The translations under genes were made by a program, and so were the position numbers. Shown one piece after another: positions 28,955-37,762 of a stretch of DNA of 64,000 nt. Position 1 is the stretch's first letter; each line of letters begins with the position of its first letter. The DNA is from Streptomyces sp. MZ04 (GTDB lineage: Bacteria; Actinomycetota; Actinomycetes; Streptomycetales; Streptomycetaceae): contig NZ_SRIC01000004.1 in assembly GCF_004684775.1 (NCBI RefSeq), forward strand, positions 31,020 through 95,019. The letters run 5' to 3'. Below the pieces are notes generated by a model that saw only the letters and a program-made list of their open reading frames with translations, was not told the DNA's origin and did no database searches.

Positions 28955-28976
28955 TTCATACCGGTGTGAAGGTCAA
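28955..28976. promoter_or_regulatory. MerR-type operator dyad with -35 box
   Basis: TTCATACCGGTGTGAA (28955-28970) is palindromic at 14 of 16 positions and is adjacent to GGTCAA (28971-28976), i.e. TTGACC as a -35 box for the leftward gene. A dyad just after a -35 box is how MerR regulators place their site. The -10 element is not clear. Confidence 0.6.
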
Positions 28977-28987
28977 GCGAGGTTTTG

Positions 28988-29401
28988 ATGCGGATCGGGG
29001 AACTGGGGCGCCGCACGGGCGTCAACACCCATCAGTTGCGCTACTACGAGGCCCAGGGCCTGCTGGAAGCCGATCGCCGAGCGAACGGCTACCGCGAGTA
29101 CGACGAGAACGCCGTGCTGCGGGTGAAGCAGATCCGGCATCTGCTGGGCGCCGGATTGTCCTCCGAGGACATCGCCTACCTGCTGCCCTGTGCCGTCGGA
29201 GAGGCCCCGGAGCTGCCCGGGTGTCACGAGCTGGTGGCCGCGATGCGGTCGCGGCTGCGGCGCCTTGACGAGCAGATGGAGACGATCGCCCGGTCCCGCG
29301 CCGCTCTGGCCGACTACATCGACGCGGCCGAGCAGACGGGCGGCGAGAGCTATCCGCCCTTCGACGGTGCCGACCAGGAGCCCGCCGGGGTACCGGCATA
29401 G
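28988..29401 (+). CDS. MerR-family transcriptional regulator
   Basis: A 137-residue protein with an N-terminal MerR winged helix: RIGELGRRTGVNTHQLRYYEAQGLLEADRRANGYREYDENAVLRVKQIRHLLGAGLSSEDI. The coiled-coil is GCHELVAAMRSRLRRLDEQMETIARSRAALADYI. There is no metal-binding Cys pattern; a single Cys in LLPCAVGE and another in PGCHE are spaced unlike SoxR or MerR. It is divergent from the imine-reductase-like gene with an 18-bp dyad at the shared promoter, which makes that gene its evident target. The ATG at 28988 is preceded by a TTG in frame; the GGTTT before it is a weak ribosome site. Confidence 0.92.
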   Translation: MRIGELGRRTGVNTHQLRYYEAQGLLEADRRANGYREYDENAVLRVKQIRHLLGAGLSSEDIAYLLPCAVGEAPELPGCHELVAAMRSRLRRLDEQMETIARSRAALADYIDAAEQTGGESYPPFDGADQEPAGVPA

Positions 29402-29410
29402 GGTGACCCG

Positions 29411-29923
29411 ATGGGCCTTTTCGACAAGCTGACCGGCACCAGGCGTCCCGCCGAAGGTGTCGCACCCCGTTCGGCTGGGGACGTCCGGGCGGCGCTCCTC
29501 GCGCTCAACGGCCAGGACGTGCCGTACGTCGTGCGCGCCGCGACCTCGGGCGAGGGCGCCGACCTGGTGGCCGAGTGGCGGATCCTGGAGCCCGCCTGGC
29601 GCACCTTCTTCGTCCGGACCCAGCTGGACAGGACCGTCAAGACGCGGATGCGCCTTGACGCCAAGGGGCATGAGGTGCGCGCACTCGACGAGCAGTGGGA
29701 AGTCACCTGGTCCGGGGACACCCCCCGCCTCGCGCTGTCGCGCGAGTACTCCCGCGGGCAGGTGACGATGGTCTCCCGGCAGTGGACGGTCGAACGGGGC
29801 GCCGACGGCCGCCTGCAGAAGACGGAGGTGTTCCGCTTCGACCCCGCGGAGATGAAGGATCCCCTGCGGGGCGCGGTCCTGGGCGCGGGATGGACCTGGC
29901 GCGGAGCGGTGTTCAAGCTCTGA
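29411..29923 (+). CDS. Conserved hypothetical protein
   Basis: A 170-residue soluble protein. It starts MGLFDKLTGTRRP, with Gly/Phe-rich GLFDK as in many small Streptomyces proteins of unknown role. A middle stretch, VRTQLDRTVKTRMRLDAKGHEVRALDEQWEVTWSGDTPRLALSREYSRGQV, resembles a beta-rich domain. No catalytic motif is recognised. It lies 9 bp after the MerR gene on the same strand and could be cotranscribed. There is no signal peptide or membrane segment. Confidence 0.75.
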   Translation: MGLFDKLTGTRRPAEGVAPRSAGDVRAALLALNGQDVPYVVRAATSGEGADLVAEWRILEPAWRTFFVRTQLDRTVKTRMRLDAKGHEVRALDEQWEVTWSGDTPRLALSREYSRGQVTMVSRQWTVERGADGRLQKTEVFRFDPAEMKDPLRGAVLGAGWTWRGAVFKL

Positions 29924-29934
29924 CGGGGCAGGCT

Positions 29935-30696
29935 CTACGGAACCGGCGCCCGGTCCAGATACGGGCTCGGCGGTTCGGGGATCCGCTCGAGTGAGTCGAC
30001 GTCCAGGGCGAGGGCGGCCGACGAGGTGCCCAGGGTGCCCTTCGGGTGCCAGGTGCCGGTGAGCTTCACCCAGGTGTCGGCGGGTGGGGCCTTGGCACCG
30101 TGCACGGTGACGGTCAGGGACTGGGAGTCCGCGGCGCAGCAGGCCACCAGGAGGCGGGTCAGCTGCCAAGTGCCGCCTTTGCCGGGGGAGACGAACCCCG
30201 ACATCAGGACCGTACGTCCCTTCAGGCTCTCCTTGTCGTCCTGTTGGGCCCGGCCGATGAACTCGGTCAGGGAGAGCGGGGCGGGTCCGTGCGCGGGCAG
30301 CGGTTCGAAACGGTCGTAGTCCGCGACGACCTTCGGGCTGTCACGGGCGGCCGTGTAGGAACCGAGGGCCGGCGGCGCGAAGAACAGCAGCGCGAGTGCG
30401 GGCGGCAGCAACAGCCAGGCGACACGGGGTCCGTGGGAGTGGTCGTGGCCATCGTTCGGCGGATCGGAGGCGGGGTCGGGTTCCGGATCGCTCTGGGTGC
30501 GTTGTCGCCGGGCAAAGGGCAGTCCGTCGCGTACGACACCCAACAGTCCCGCGCCGACCAGGACAAGGCCTGCGATGACGAGGAAAGGCAGCAGGCCCTC
30601 CTTCACGTACCGCAGCGCGAGGTCGTCGAACAGGGCGGCCCGCAGCACGGCGACACCGGTCAGCAGGAGCAGCACCGCCTGGAGATTCCGTTTCAC
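29935..30696 (-). CDS. TIGR03943/YcgQ-type membrane-associated protein
   Basis: A 253-residue protein starting at a GTG in a GTGA overlap with the upstream permease gene. The N-terminal half has three hydrophobic segments (LLLLTGVAVLRAALF, LLPFLVIAGLVLVGAGLLGVV, WLLLPPALALLFFAPPALGSY) separated by a charged, His-containing linker (DPPNDGHDHSHGP). The C-terminal half has the family's conserved region DRFEPLPAHGPAPLSLTEFIGRAQQDD, GFVSPGKGGTWQLTRLLVACCAADSQSLTV and VKLTGTWHPKG. It always pairs with a UPF0718 permease; the two form a system for an unknown substrate, perhaps a metal or small redox compound. The CC and HDHSH motifs hint at metal. Confidence 0.87.
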   Translation of the reverse strand: MKRNLQAVLLLLTGVAVLRAALFDDLALRYVKEGLLPFLVIAGLVLVGAGLLGVVRDGLPFARRQRTQSDPEPDPASDPPNDGHDHSHGPRVAWLLLPPALALLFFAPPALGSYTAARDSPKVVADYDRFEPLPAHGPAPLSLTEFIGRAQQDDKESLKGRTVLMSGFVSPGKGGTWQLTRLLVACCAADSQSLTVTVHGAKAPPADTWVKLTGTWHPKGTLGTSSAALALDVDSLERIPEPPSPYLDRAPVP

Positions 30697-31727
30697 AGCA
30701 GCCACCATCCGGTCAGGGCGGTGCAGGCCACGGCCGTCAGCGCCGTCACCGTCGAGAACCGCAGGGCGAAGGCGCGGCCGAAGGTGCCCGCCTGTAGGGC
30801 GATCAGCTTGAGGTCCACCATGGGGCCGACGACCATGAACGCGAGGCGGGCCGTGGGGGAGAAGCCCGTCAGTGAGGCGGCCACGAACGCGTCGGCCTCG
30901 GAGCAGACGGCGAGGACGATCGCGAGCGCCGCGAGGAAGAGCACCGAGAGCCACGGCGATCCGGCGAAGGTGTCGAGGACCGAGCGCGGCACGGTGACGT
31001 TGAAGGTCGCGGCGGCCATGGCGCCGAGTACGAGGAACCCGCCGGCGTGCAGGAAGTCGTGCTGGAAGCCGAGCCGGAACTCCTCCCATCGGCTGTGTCC
31101 GTGCTGGTGACCGGTGTGCCGGGACGGCATCCGCAGCCACTCGGAACGCCCGAGCTTCAGCCAGAGCCAGCCCATGGCGGCGGAGGTGGCGAGGGAGGCG
31201 ATCAGGCGGGCGGCGACCATCTCCGGGTTGCCGGGGAAGGCGACCGCGGTGGAGGCGAGGACGATCGGGTTGACGGCGGGCGCGGAGAGCAGGAACGCGA
31301 ACGCGGCGGCCGGTGTGACCCCGCGCCGGATCAGGCTTCCCGCGACCGGCACCGACGCGCACTCGCAGCCCGGAAGGACCACCCCGGCCGCGCTCGCCAC
31401 GGGCACCGCGAGCGCCGGGTTGCGGGGCAGCATCTTGCTGAACACATGCGCGGGGACGAAGGCGTTGACGGCCCCGGAGATCAGCGTGCCGAGCACCAGG
31501 AAGGGCAGGGCCTGCACCGTGATCGCCAGGCAGACGGTCTGCCAGGCGCGGAATCCCGGATGCGTCAGCCACTGTGCGCCGCCCATGGCCCAGCCGAGTG
31601 CCAGGAGCAGAGCCACGGAGAGGACGCCGGTGGTGATGAGGCCGGGGACGGGGCTGCCGTTCGGCGGCCGGGTCGGCGCGGGGCCGGGACCGGCCGGCGG
31701 TCTTTCGATCAGCTCCGGATTGCGCAC
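30693..31727 (-). CDS. UPF0718 (DUF318) family permease
   Basis: A 344-residue polytopic membrane protein. The GTG at 31727 is preferred over the open frame to 31814 because GGAG lies just before it. Eight to ten hydrophobic segments are visible. Two related halves contain the signature GCECASVPVAGSLIRRGVTPAAAFAFLLSAPAVNPIV and, in the second half, CSEADAFVAASLTGFSPTARLAFMVVGPMVDLKLI. A cytoplasmic His-rich loop, RHTGHQHGHSRWEEF, separates them. The paired Cys-containing motifs and His-rich loop fit a metal- or thiol-linked transport role (inference). It overlaps the TIGR03943 gene by 4 bp. Confidence 0.88.
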   Translation of the reverse strand: MRNPELIERPPAGPGPAPTRPPNGSPVPGLITTGVLSVALLLALGWAMGGAQWLTHPGFRAWQTVCLAITVQALPFLVLGTLISGAVNAFVPAHVFSKMLPRNPALAVPVASAAGVVLPGCECASVPVAGSLIRRGVTPAAAFAFLLSAPAVNPIVLASTAVAFPGNPEMVAARLIASLATSAAMGWLWLKLGRSEWLRMPSRHTGHQHGHSRWEEFRLGFQHDFLHAGGFLVLGAMAAATFNVTVPRSVLDTFAGSPWLSVLFLAALAIVLAVCSEADAFVAASLTGFSPTARLAFMVVGPMVDLKLIALQAGTFGRAFALRFSTVTALTAVACTALTGWWLL

Positions 31728-31850
31728 ATTTTCTCCGATATTTGGGCCGGAGGCGTCACGATAGCGAGCCGGTCGGGCCCCGTCCGGGATTTCGGCGGGC
31801 CGTGGGCGATCCACGGCGCCGACGGCAGTCCTCTCCGGAGTGCGGCGCGG

Positions 31851-32687
31851 TCAGACGAAGCGGCGTACGAACGTCAGTGCCGTGTCGGCGACCTCCTCCC
31901 AGCGGCTGTCGATGATCAGAGCGTGGTCGCGGTCGGGCAGCTCGGTGATCTCCGTGACGCCGGAGTTCTGCTGCTGCTTCTTGTACGCGCCGTTGGCGAG
32001 CGCCCAGGGCACCGCGTGGTCCTTCTCGCCGGAGATGATCAGGAGCGGGCCGCGCCGGGGATTGCGGCAGTCGACCTTCACCTCGGTCCGCGGATTGAGG
32101 TTCGCGGCCGCCGCCTGGAAGGGCGGCGCGCACGGGGCGGGGACGGCGAACTTCTCGTACAGCTCCCTGGCCTCCCGCTCGCTGACCGCGTTGGCGTAGG
32201 CGTAGCGGAACTGCTCGAAGGTCAGTGGCAGCGCGCGCTTCCGGTTGGCCGGGTTGGCGATCATGGGGCGCAGGGAGCGCAGCGTCGACAGTGGCAGCGC
32301 CATGATGCCGCGGAACGGCGCCGGATCGATCGCCACCGACGCGGCACTCAGGCCGCGCCCCGCGAGGATCTGTGTGAGCAGCCCGCCGACCGAGTGTCCG
32401 ACGACGGCGGGTTTGCGCTCCAGGCGGTCGATGAGCCCGGCCAGATGGTCGGCGATGCGTCCTACGGTCTTTCCCGCGAAGGCCTCGGGGCGCTCCCTTG
32501 CCTCGGCCACCGTGTCCGGGTCGTCGGGCCAGGACAGGGCGACGGGCGCGTACCCGGCCGCCTCGAAGTGCGCGGTCCACGGGTCCCAGCTGCTGGGCAG
32601 CATCCACAAGCCGTGCACGAACACGACCGGCACGCGGTCGGTGGCTGCGTTGGCCCGGTCGATCTGCTGTGCGTCGTTGGGGGGCAT
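31851..32687 (-). CDS. Alpha/beta hydrolase
   Basis: A 278-residue alpha/beta-hydrolase-fold protein: oxyanion segment VFVHGLWMLPSSWDPW, nucleophile elbow GHSVGGLL with Ser, acid in ISGEKDHAVPW, and His in PDRDHALII near the C-terminus. This is the complete triad. The DWxxGxAxxxxWPDDPDT-like part suggests lipase/esterase-type or a haloperoxidase-like member. It is monocistronic, leftward, upstream of the UPF0718 permease by 123 bp. No lid identity or substrate clue. The ATG at 32687 follows GGGCT, weak. Confidence 0.85.
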   Translation of the reverse strand: MPPNDAQQIDRANAATDRVPVVFVHGLWMLPSSWDPWTAHFEAAGYAPVALSWPDDPDTVAEARERPEAFAGKTVGRIADHLAGLIDRLERKPAVVGHSVGGLLTQILAGRGLSAASVAIDPAPFRGIMALPLSTLRSLRPMIANPANRKRALPLTFEQFRYAYANAVSEREARELYEKFAVPAPCAPPFQAAAANLNPRTEVKVDCRNPRRGPLLIISGEKDHAVPWALANGAYKKQQQNSGVTEITELPDRDHALIIDSRWEEVADTALTFVRRFV

Positions 32688-32812
32688 AGCCCGAAGTTAC
32701 GGTCGCAAGTCCCCCGGCGATATAGGGCAGTTGACGGGTTGGCCGGTGTTGCATGGTGCTTGTCCGGTCTACGCGGAAACCGACGCCCGCGTGGACGCGC
32801 CCCACGGCCCGG

Positions 32813-34018
32813 TCAGCGTTCGGCGCCCGCAAGGACGCGGTCCACCTGCCGCGGCGACAGGGCGTGTTCGACCGCGAGGATGCCCGCGCCCACCGCCGCC
32901 GCGTTCTCCCCCGTGCGGCTCGGCTCGATGCGCAGCACATGGGTGGCCAGCGGGTGCGAGCGCCGGTACACCGCTTCCCGTACGCCCGCAAGGAGTTGGT
33001 CGTGGACGGCGGCCAGCGCGCCGCCGACCACCACCGTGTCGGGGTTGAAGAAGTTCACCAGACCCGCGAGCACCTCGCCCACCGCGCGGCCCGCCTCGCG
33101 CACCATGCGCACGGCATCGCGGTTCCCGGACTTCACCAGGCGTACGACATCACTGCCCGACGCGGCCTCCAGGCCGAGACCGGAGAGCTTGCGGGCGATC
33201 GCCGCGCCGCCCGCGACGGCCTCCAGGCAGCCGGAGTTGCCGCACCGGCAGGGCTCCTCGGTGTCGCCCACCCGGATGTGCCCGATGTCGCCCGCGCTGC
33301 CCTGCGCGCCCCGGTGCAGCCGGCCGTCCGCGACGATGCCGCAGCCGATGCCCGTGCCCACCTTGATGTAGAGCAGATAGCGCGTGTCGGGGAAGGCGCG
33401 GCGCTGCTCGGCGAGGGCCATCACATTGACGTCGTTGTCGACCAGGGCCCGCGCGCCGAACCGCTCGGCGAAGAACTCGGGGATCGGGTACTGGTGCCAG
33501 CCCGGCATGATCGGCGGATCCACCGGACGGCCCGTCGAGAACTCCACGGGGCCCGGCACGCCGACCCCGATGGACTGCAACGACGACGGGTCCCGGTCGG
33601 CCTCCTTCAGCAGGGAGTTCAGCGTCCGCTCGACATGGCCGAGCACCTCCTGCGGGCCGTCCGCGATGGAGAGCGGATCCTCGCGCAGGGCGAGCATCTC
33701 GCCGCCGATGTCGAGCAGGGCGACCCGGCAGTGCGATGCCCCCAAGTCGACCCCGGCCACGGCGTGTTCGCGGGTGCGCAGGCGCAGCCGCCTGGGCGGT
33801 CTGCCGCCCGTCGAACCGCCGTCGGCCTCCTCGATGACGAAGTCGTGCGCGATGAGCGCGTCCACCCGCTGCGAGACCGTGGACCGCGCGAGCCCCGTCA
33901 GGCGGGCGATGTCGGCGCGGGTCGCCGCGGCCCCCGTCCGGATCAGGGCGAGGACCTCACCGGGCGACGACGGTACGGAAACGGGGTGATCCGGCGCTCC
34001 AGACATGGCAGCCACCAT
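32813..34018 (-). CDS. ROK-family transcriptional repressor
   Basis: A 401-residue NagC/XylR-type regulator. The N-terminal winged helix TRADIARLTGLARSTVSQRVDALIAHDFVIEE (about residues 35-68) is followed by the ROK kinase-like fold: AGVDLGASHCRVALLDIGG (ATP-like motif), GVGVPGPVEF, NDVNVMALAE, KVGTGIGCGIV, and the zinc-binding GHIRVGDTEEPCRCGNSGCLEAVA (CxCGxxGC). ROK regulators bind a sugar and control its uptake genes. It is divergent from the sugar ABC operon starting at 34171, so it is the expected regulator. The ATG at 34018 has GGAAG eight bases upstream; an ATG at 34006 is also possible. Confidence 0.92.
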   Translation of the reverse strand: MVAAMSGAPDHPVSVPSSPGEVLALIRTGAAATRADIARLTGLARSTVSQRVDALIAHDFVIEEADGGSTGGRPPRRLRLRTREHAVAGVDLGASHCRVALLDIGGEMLALREDPLSIADGPQEVLGHVERTLNSLLKEADRDPSSLQSIGVGVPGPVEFSTGRPVDPPIMPGWHQYPIPEFFAERFGARALVDNDVNVMALAEQRRAFPDTRYLLYIKVGTGIGCGIVADGRLHRGAQGSAGDIGHIRVGDTEEPCRCGNSGCLEAVAGGAAIARKLSGLGLEAASGSDVVRLVKSGNRDAVRMVREAGRAVGEVLAGLVNFFNPDTVVVGGALAAVHDQLLAGVREAVYRRSHPLATHVLRIEPSRTGENAAAVGAGILAVEHALSPRQVDRVLAGAER

Positions 34019-34110
34019 AGGGACGACTTCCGCTGCTCACAAGGCTGATGGTGTTCGGCAGTCGACCTAAGTCACCGTCAACTCCCGTGCAAGGAAAGCT
34101 GCTTGAGCTC

Positions 34111-34139
34111 TTGACAGGTCAAAGCTGGCTCATCACATT
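34111..34139 (+). promoter_or_regulatory. Promoter with overlapping operator for the sugar ABC operon
   Basis: TTGACA at 34111-34116 and CACATT at 34134-34139 with 17-bp spacing form a vegetative-type promoter. TTGAC-AG-GTCAA at 34111-34122 is a perfect dyad over the -35 box, a suitable place for the ROK repressor. It is 32 bp before the GTG at 34171. Confidence 0.5.
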
Positions 34140-34170
34140 GCTCTGCAGGCCGCTGCCGAAGGAGCCGAGG

Positions 34171-35703
34171 GTGCAGGCGATGCAGGCGACGCAAATGATG
34201 TTGGCGATGCGCGGGGTGTCCAAGAGCTTTCTCGGAGTGCGGGTGCTGCACGGCGTCTCGCTCGACCTCGCCGCGGGCGAGGTGCACGCGCTGGTCGGCG
34301 AGAACGGCGCGGGCAAGTCCACCTTGATGAAGGTCCTCGCCGGTGAACACGTACCGGACGAGGGCAGCATCGTGCTCGACGGAACAGAGCACTCCTTCAG
34401 TCATCCCGCGCAGGCCCAGGCCGCCGGAATCGGCATCATCCACCAGGAGTTCGCGCTGCTCGCGCACCGTACGGTCGCCGAGAACGTCTTCCTCGGCCGT
34501 GAGCCGACCCGCTACGGCCTCGTCGACTGCCGCGCCATGGAGGCACGTACGGCCGAACTCCTCGCCGAGGTCGGCGTATCGGGCATCACGCCACGCACGT
34601 ACATCCGTGATCTGTCCGTCGCCCGGCAGCAGACCGTCGAGATCGTCAAGGCGCTCGCCTCCGATGTCCGCGTCCTGGTCATGGACGAGCCGACCGCGCC
34701 GCTCGCCGACCACGAGGCGGGCCTTCTGCACGACCTCGTGCGCCGCCTCGCGGGCCGCGGCCTCGGCATCCTGTACATCTCGCACCGGCTGCGCGAAGTC
34801 TTCGAACTTTCGCGGCGGATCACGGTGTTGAAGGACGGCCGCCACGTCACCACGGTGCGCACCCAGGACACGGACACGGACGAGGTCGTACGCGCCATGG
34901 TGGGCCGGGAGCTGAGCGCCTACTACCCGCCGCGCGCCCACCCCGAGGACATCGGCGAGGTCCGCCTCACGGTCACCGGCGGCGGCAACGACCGGCTCCG
35001 CGGCATCGACCTGACGCTGCGGGCCGGCGAGGTCACCGGCATCGCGGGCCTCGAAGGCTCCGGGCGTACGTCCCTGGCGCGGGCCCTGTTCGGCGCCGCA
35101 CCGTTCACCACCGGCACCATGGCGGTGGGCGGCGACGCCCTGCGGCCCACCACTCCGCGCCAGGCCATCCGCGCCGGGATCGCCCTGGTGACCGAGGACC
35201 GCAAGGCCGAGGGGCTCGCCCTGCGCCAGTCCGTGCGCGACAACGCCCTCCTCGTCACGCGCGCCGTCCCCGCACGCGAAGGCCCGCCCGCGGCCCGCGA
35301 ACTCACCGCGCTCCTGGAACGCGTCAAGCTCCAGGCGCGCGGCGAGGACCAGCAGACCCAGTACCTCTCCGGCGGCAACCAGCAGAAGGTCGTCATCGCC
35401 AAATGGCTCGCCGCCCGCCCCCGCGTCCTGCTCTTCGACGAGCCGACCCGGGGCGTCGACGTCGGCGCCAAGGCCGCCATCCACACCCTCGTGCGCGAGC
35501 TGGCCCGCGAGGGCATCGCCGTCCTGATCGTCTCCTCCGAACTGCCCGAACTCATCGGGATGAGCGACCGCATCCTCGTCATGTCCGAGGGCGCCGTCGC
35601 CGGGGAACTCCCGGCGGGCGCCGCCGAGGAGGACGTGATGCGGCTCGCCACGACCGGCCCGTCCGCCCTGTCCGCCTCCTCCGGAGAGGAGCCCGCCGCG
35701 TGA
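34171..35703 (+). CDS. Sugar ABC transporter ATP-binding protein, two ABC domains (RbsA/MglA type)
   Basis: A 510-residue protein with two tandem ATPase domains. The GTG at 34171 has AAGGAG at 34159-34164. Domain 1 has Walker A GENGAGKST and signature LSVARQQTVEIVKAL. Domain 2 starts about residue 250, with the degenerate Walker A GLEGSGRTS, signature LSGGNQQKVVIAKWL and Walker B VLLFDEPTRGVDV. This unequal pair is the rule for CUT2 sugar importers (ribose, xylose, inositol). It begins an operon coupled by GTGA/ATGA overlaps through to the isomerase gene at 39845, divergent from the ROK repressor. Confidence 0.94.
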   Translation: MQAMQATQMMLAMRGVSKSFLGVRVLHGVSLDLAAGEVHALVGENGAGKSTLMKVLAGEHVPDEGSIVLDGTEHSFSHPAQAQAAGIGIIHQEFALLAHRTVAENVFLGREPTRYGLVDCRAMEARTAELLAEVGVSGITPRTYIRDLSVARQQTVEIVKALASDVRVLVMDEPTAPLADHEAGLLHDLVRRLAGRGLGILYISHRLREVFELSRRITVLKDGRHVTTVRTQDTDTDEVVRAMVGRELSAYYPPRAHPEDIGEVRLTVTGGGNDRLRGIDLTLRAGEVTGIAGLEGSGRTSLARALFGAAPFTTGTMAVGGDALRPTTPRQAIRAGIALVTEDRKAEGLALRQSVRDNALLVTRAVPAREGPPAARELTALLERVKLQARGEDQQTQYLSGGNQQKVVIAKWLAARPRVLLFDEPTRGVDVGAKAAIHTLVRELAREGIAVLIVSSELPELIGMSDRILVMSEGAVAGELPAGAAEEDVMRLATTGPSALSASSGEEPAA

Positions 35704-36737
35704 GCGGTACCGCAGGCACTACCGGCACCACTGGCACCACCGGCAACACAGTCGCCCCGCCGCCCGCCGTGAAATCCCGTGCCGTACAGCGCGGTCGGCT
35801 CGCCGACCCGGCCGTCGGCGTGTGGCTCGCGGCCGCCGCCGTCACCGCGCTCGGCTGGATCGTGGTCGCCGCGCGCGGCGGCGACTTCCTCACCCTGTCC
35901 AACGTCGTCGGCATCCTGCAGAACTGCGTCGCCCTCGGCCTGGTGGCCGTCGGCCAGACCGCCGTCATCCTCACCGGCTCGCTCGACCTGTCGGTGGCCT
36001 ACCTCATCAGCCTCGGCACGCTGGTCGCCGCCACGACCATGGAGGACGGCAGCGTGCTCACGGCGGTGCTCGCCGTCCTCGCCCTGTCCGCGGCTGTCGG
36101 ACTCGCCAACGGCCTCATCGTCACCGGCCTCAAGGTCAACGCGTTCATCGCGACGCTCGGCACGGCGTTCATCCTGCGCGGCTGGATCGAGGACAACTAC
36201 ACCGGCCCGGCGGGCGAAGTCCCCGCCTCCTTCCAGCACTTGGGCTACGACCGGATGGGCCCGATCCCCGTCTCGCTCTTCCTGCTCGCCGCCGTCGCCG
36301 CCGCGATGTGGCTGATCACCCGCCGCACCCGCTTCGGGCATCACCTGTACGCGACGGGCGGCGACGAACACGCCGCGCGACTGTCCGGCGTCCGCACCCG
36401 GCGCACGATCATCGCCGCCCACGTCCTGTGCTCGCTCTGCGTGGGCGCCGCCGCTCTCTTCCTCGCCTCACGGCTCGGCGCCGGCGCCCCCTGGGCGGGC
36501 ACCGAGGCCCGCTACGACCTGGAGTCGATCGCCGCCGTCGTGCTCGGCGGCACCGTCCTGGCGGGCGGCCGCGGGGGAGTGGCGGGCACGCTCGGCGGCG
36601 TCCTGGTCCTCGCCGTGCTCGACTCCGTCTTCAACCAGCTCGGCGTCGACCCGTTCTTCAAGAACGTCGTCCGCGGCGTCGTCATCATCGCCGCCGTCGC
36701 CCTCTACGCCCGGAGCGGCAGCAGGAGGTCCGCATGA
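35700..36737 (+). CDS. Sugar ABC transporter permease 1 (RbsC type)
   Basis: A 345-residue permease. GTG at 35700 overlaps the ATPase stop. The N-terminus is a low-complexity Gly-Thr-rich stretch (TAGTTGTTGTTGNT-like, coded by short repeats). Then follow about ten hydrophobic segments with the CUT2 motifs SLDLSVAYLISLGTLVAA, GLANGLIVTGLKVNAFIATLGT and FGHHLYATGGDEHAARLSGV. Unlike ribose-type transporters, two permease genes are present in this operon, so the channel is probably a heterodimer. Confidence 0.92.
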   Translation: MSGTAGTTGTTGTTGNTVAPPPAVKSRAVQRGRLADPAVGVWLAAAAVTALGWIVVAARGGDFLTLSNVVGILQNCVALGLVAVGQTAVILTGSLDLSVAYLISLGTLVAATTMEDGSVLTAVLAVLALSAAVGLANGLIVTGLKVNAFIATLGTAFILRGWIEDNYTGPAGEVPASFQHLGYDRMGPIPVSLFLLAAVAAAMWLITRRTRFGHHLYATGGDEHAARLSGVRTRRTIIAAHVLCSLCVGAAALFLASRLGAGAPWAGTEARYDLESIAAVVLGGTVLAGGRGGVAGTLGGVLVLAVLDSVFNQLGVDPFFKNVVRGVVIIAAVALYARSGSRRSA

Positions 36738-37762
36738 GCAGCCAGACGGCCCAGAAGGACCGGACGTCAACGGCCGCTCCATACCGGCGAGTTGCCCGCT
36801 CGCTCGGCACCGGAGCGCCCGTCTACGCCCTGCTCGTGGTGCTGCTCGTCGCGCTCGCCGCCACCGACCCCGGCTTCTACGAACCCGACCGCTTCCTCGC
36901 CTTCGTCAAGCGCGCCGCGCCCCTGGTGATCCTCGCCGCCGGACAGTATCTGGTCATCGTCTGCGGCGAGTTCGACCTGTCCGTCGGGGCGATCGTCACG
37001 GCGGGCGTCGTCGCGGCTGCCGAGGTCCACGGCTCGTTCCCGGACGCGCCCTGGCCGCTCATCACGGCGGGACTGCTGCTCGCGGGGGCGCTCACCGGCC
37101 TGGTCAACGGGCTGGTCACCACACGTCTGAGAGTGCCGTCCTTCATCACCACGCTCGGCATGATGCTGATCCTGGAGGGCGCCGTCTTCTACTGGACGGG
37201 CGGCTCCCCGCACGGGCAACTGTCCGAAGGATTCCGGCGGTTGGGGCGCGGAACCGCCATGGGCTGGCTGCCCTGGGCGGTGCTTGCCTGCCTCGTCGCG
37301 GGCATCGTCGCCGTCCTGCTCATGCGCTCCGACTTCGGCCGGACGCTGATCGCGACCGGCGACAGCGAGCGCGCCGCCGCCCTCGCGGGGGTGCGCGTGC
37401 ACCGCGCCCGCGTCATCGCCTTCGTGCTGTCCGGCGCGGCCGCCGCACTGGCCGCCGTCCTCGTCGGCGGATTCTCCGGGGTGTCCGCACAGGCCGGCCG
37501 CGGCTACGAGTTCGAGGCGATCACCGCCGTGGTCCTCGGCGGGGTCGTGCTCGGCGGCGGGCGGGGCAGTGTCGTCGCCGCGATGGCCGGCGCCTTCTCG
37601 CTGCAGGCGCTGTTCACGCTGCTCAACCTGCAGGGCGTATCGGGCGCCCTGGAATCCACCGTCCAGGGCGTCATCGTCATCGCCGCGGTCGGACTCGGGG
37701 CCGCCGACTGGTCCCGGCTGCGCCGCCGTCGTACCCACTCCTCAGGAGGCAGACCCTCGTGA
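36734..37762 (+). CDS. Sugar ABC transporter permease 2 (RbsC type)
   Basis: A 342-residue permease. ATG at 36734 in an ATGA overlap, with AGGAGG at 36723-36728. It shows the same fold and motifs as permease 1: GEFDLSVGAIVTAGVVAAAE, GLVNGLVTTRLRVPSFITTLGMM, FGRTLIATGDSERAAALAGVRV and the C-terminal YEFEAITAVVLGGVVLGGGRG. About ten membrane segments. Its N-terminal leader is short and charged. It is followed by a GTGA overlap with the binding protein. Confidence 0.92.
   Translation: MSSQTAQKDRTSTAAPYRRVARSLGTGAPVYALLVVLLVALAATDPGFYEPDRFLAFVKRAAPLVILAAGQYLVIVCGEFDLSVGAIVTAGVVAAAEVHGSFPDAPWPLITAGLLLAGALTGLVNGLVTTRLRVPSFITTLGMMLILEGAVFYWTGGSPHGQLSEGFRRLGRGTAMGWLPWAVLACLVAGIVAVLLMRSDFGRTLIATGDSERAAALAGVRVHRARVIAFVLSGAAAALAAVLVGGFSGVSAQAGRGYEFEAITAVVLGGVVLGGGRGSVVAAMAGAFSLQALFTLLNLQGVSGALESTVQGVIVIAAVGLGAADWSRLRRRRTHSSGGRPS

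Noticed and set aside
31723..31760. Possible Zur box upstream of the UPF0718 permease (GAGAAAATG)
   Set aside because: Only one half-site resembles the Zur consensus and no dyad is present; the A-rich part is explained by the ribosome site of the GTG start at 31727.
31047..33371. Long plus-strand frame opposite the UPF0718 permease, hydrolase and ROK genes
   Set aside because: It is antisense to three well-supported leftward genes and shows no domain; its composition is that of a shadow frame.
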